The notes under the pieces were generated by a model. It saw only the letters and a program-made list of their open reading frames with translations, was not told the origin of the DNA and ran no database searches. 33,589 nucleotides of DNA, from positions 1,675-35,263 of the forward strand of contig JAAOMT010000530.1 of NCBI GenBank assembly GCA_016748015.1, in the 5' to 3' direction. The translations under genes were made by a program, and so were the position numbers. This stretch comes from Geosiphon pyriformis (Eukaryota; Glomeromycota; Glomeromycetes; Archaeosporales; Geosiphonaceae). Positions 32,930-33,589 of the stretch are shown one piece after another (position 1 is the stretch's first letter; the number at the start of each line of letters is the position of its first letter).

Positions 32930-33589
32930 AGCATAAATACTGATCGTAGGGAAAAAGACTTCACACAGACTTCACATATTTTACCGATGTCACCTCAACA
33001 ATACTTTCACGCTTTATCCAATGATTTTGGGAATTTATTTAACAGTCAGGAGTTCTCTGATATTAGAATTATAGTTGGCGAAACGCCCAATATTAGAACT
33101 TTTCATGCTCATTCCCAAATTTTAGCAGCAAGATCACCATATTTTGCTGTCGCACTCTCTAGCAATTGGATTAAAAGGGAAAAAAATACCATAATCTTCC
33201 CTAAACCCAATATTTCACCAAAGATTTTTGAAATAATTCTCAGGCAAGGGTTATCATTTGCTTTGAATATTTTGACCAACATGAAATTCACTTTTTATTT
33301 TTCTGCAGATACATTTATAATGGCGAGATTTCTCTTGATAAACATGGAGTACCTACCATTTTAGAAGTTCTTGTTACCGCTGATGAGCTTATTCTAGAAA
33401 ACATTATTGATCATCTTGAAGACTATTTGATTGAAAACCGTGCAAAAGAACTAGAAGAAAATTTCGCCACTTTGCAGAAAACTTCATTTATGTATGATTC
33501 TTTCAAAAAGGTACAAAAATTCTGCACCGAAATAGCTGCTGAAAATCCAGCTATAGTCTTCAACTCGCAAGATTTTACCTCCCTTAGTG
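32930..33589 (+). repeat. Segmental duplication, copy C (continues beyond window)
   Basis: From AGCATAAATACTGATCGTAG at about 32930 the sequence matches copies A and B through to the window end. Unlike A and B, the similarity does not extend further upstream, so copy C arose by a separate event or has lost its old 5' flank. Confidence 0.85.
32987..33589 (+). CDS. BTB-BACK-TLDc protein, copy C, 5' part only
   Basis: Exon 1 is 32987-33243, the intron 33244-33308 (65 nt) and exon 2 starts at 33309 and runs off the window at 33589 within the BACK domain. The visible part is about 179 codons with no stop or frameshift and is nearly the same as copy A: FSDIRIIVGE and the conserved BTB core, then FTSLS of the BACK domain as the last residues. 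Differences include His for Gln (FHAHSQ) and Lys for Asn in REKNTI. The intron donor is GC, not GT (CAG|GCAAGG against CAG|GTTAGG in A and B), a rarer but functional donor class when the flanking bases fit this well. The frame is open upstream to an ATG at 32834, but that part is not conserved in the other copies, so MSPQQ is preferred. Whether the TLDc domain is present cannot be seen. Confidence 0.88.

Noticed and set aside
32740-32931. 63-codon plus-strand ORF upstream of copy C
   Set aside because: It lies in the dyad-rich block, has no conserved counterpart in copies A or B and shows no motif.

Overview
The window looks like a eukaryotic, very AT-rich nuclear scaffold from a fungus, most likely an arbuscular mycorrhizal fungus (Glomeromycotina, Rhizophagus-like). 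This rests on three things: short GT-AG introns of about 55-120 nt, a BTB-BACK-TLDc gene family of the kind hugely expanded in that group, and decayed Tc1/mariner, Ty3/gypsy and hAT elements resembling those I know from such genomes. No species can be named from sequence alone. There is no bacterial operon, CRISPR array, rRNA or tRNA that I can see.

Layout. 1-3450 is AT-rich and gene-free. 3877-5374 (minus) is a complete two-exon BTB-BACK-TLDc gene (copy A, 477 aa). 7470-8570 is a decayed Tc1-like transposase. 9276-11591 (minus) is a gene that appears only after splicing: ten exons rebuilt by eye give 448 codons in one continuous frame, a Pro/Gln/Ser-rich cytosolic half, one membrane helix and about 160 extracytosolic residues. 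11.6-12.4 kb is a GC-richer island I cannot assign. 13.05-13.89 kb is a second Tc1-like relic. 14.14-16.32 kb is an inverted second copy (B) of the BTB-BACK-TLDc segment, damaged by assembly: a 20-N gap is flanked by 373 bp repeated identically on both sides, and most of the TLDc domain is replaced by a perfect 19-bp Tn5/Nextera mosaic end.

16.9-20.45 kb is AT-rich filler. 20460-21065 is a compact 606-bp Tc1/mariner-type element with 27-bp terminal inverted repeats, TA target duplications and an intact 82-aa helix-turn-helix protein but no catalytic domain. 21.1-28.1 kb is AT-rich, with an AAT microsatellite and a 3 x 69-bp tandem repeat. 28.1-28.9 kb (minus) is a Ty3/gypsy integrase relic whose catalytic residues changed by G-to-A type substitutions. 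About 29.15-30.11 kb (plus) is a broken bromodomain-BAH gene of the polybromo/RSC type. 31.2-32.74 kb (minus) is a hAT-family transposase relic. 32.93 kb to the end is the 5' half of a third BTB-BACK-TLDc copy (C), with a GC-AG intron and a different, dyad-rich upstream region.

Overall this is a family-expansion locus (three BTB-BACK-TLDc copies in 30 kb) in a graveyard of transposons decayed by C-to-T/G-to-A change. The genes do not form a pathway. The most useful points are the two assembly artefacts in copy B, the hidden membrane-protein gene, the transposon that kept only a DNA-binding protein, and the several degraded genes in DNA that ORF finding leaves blank.
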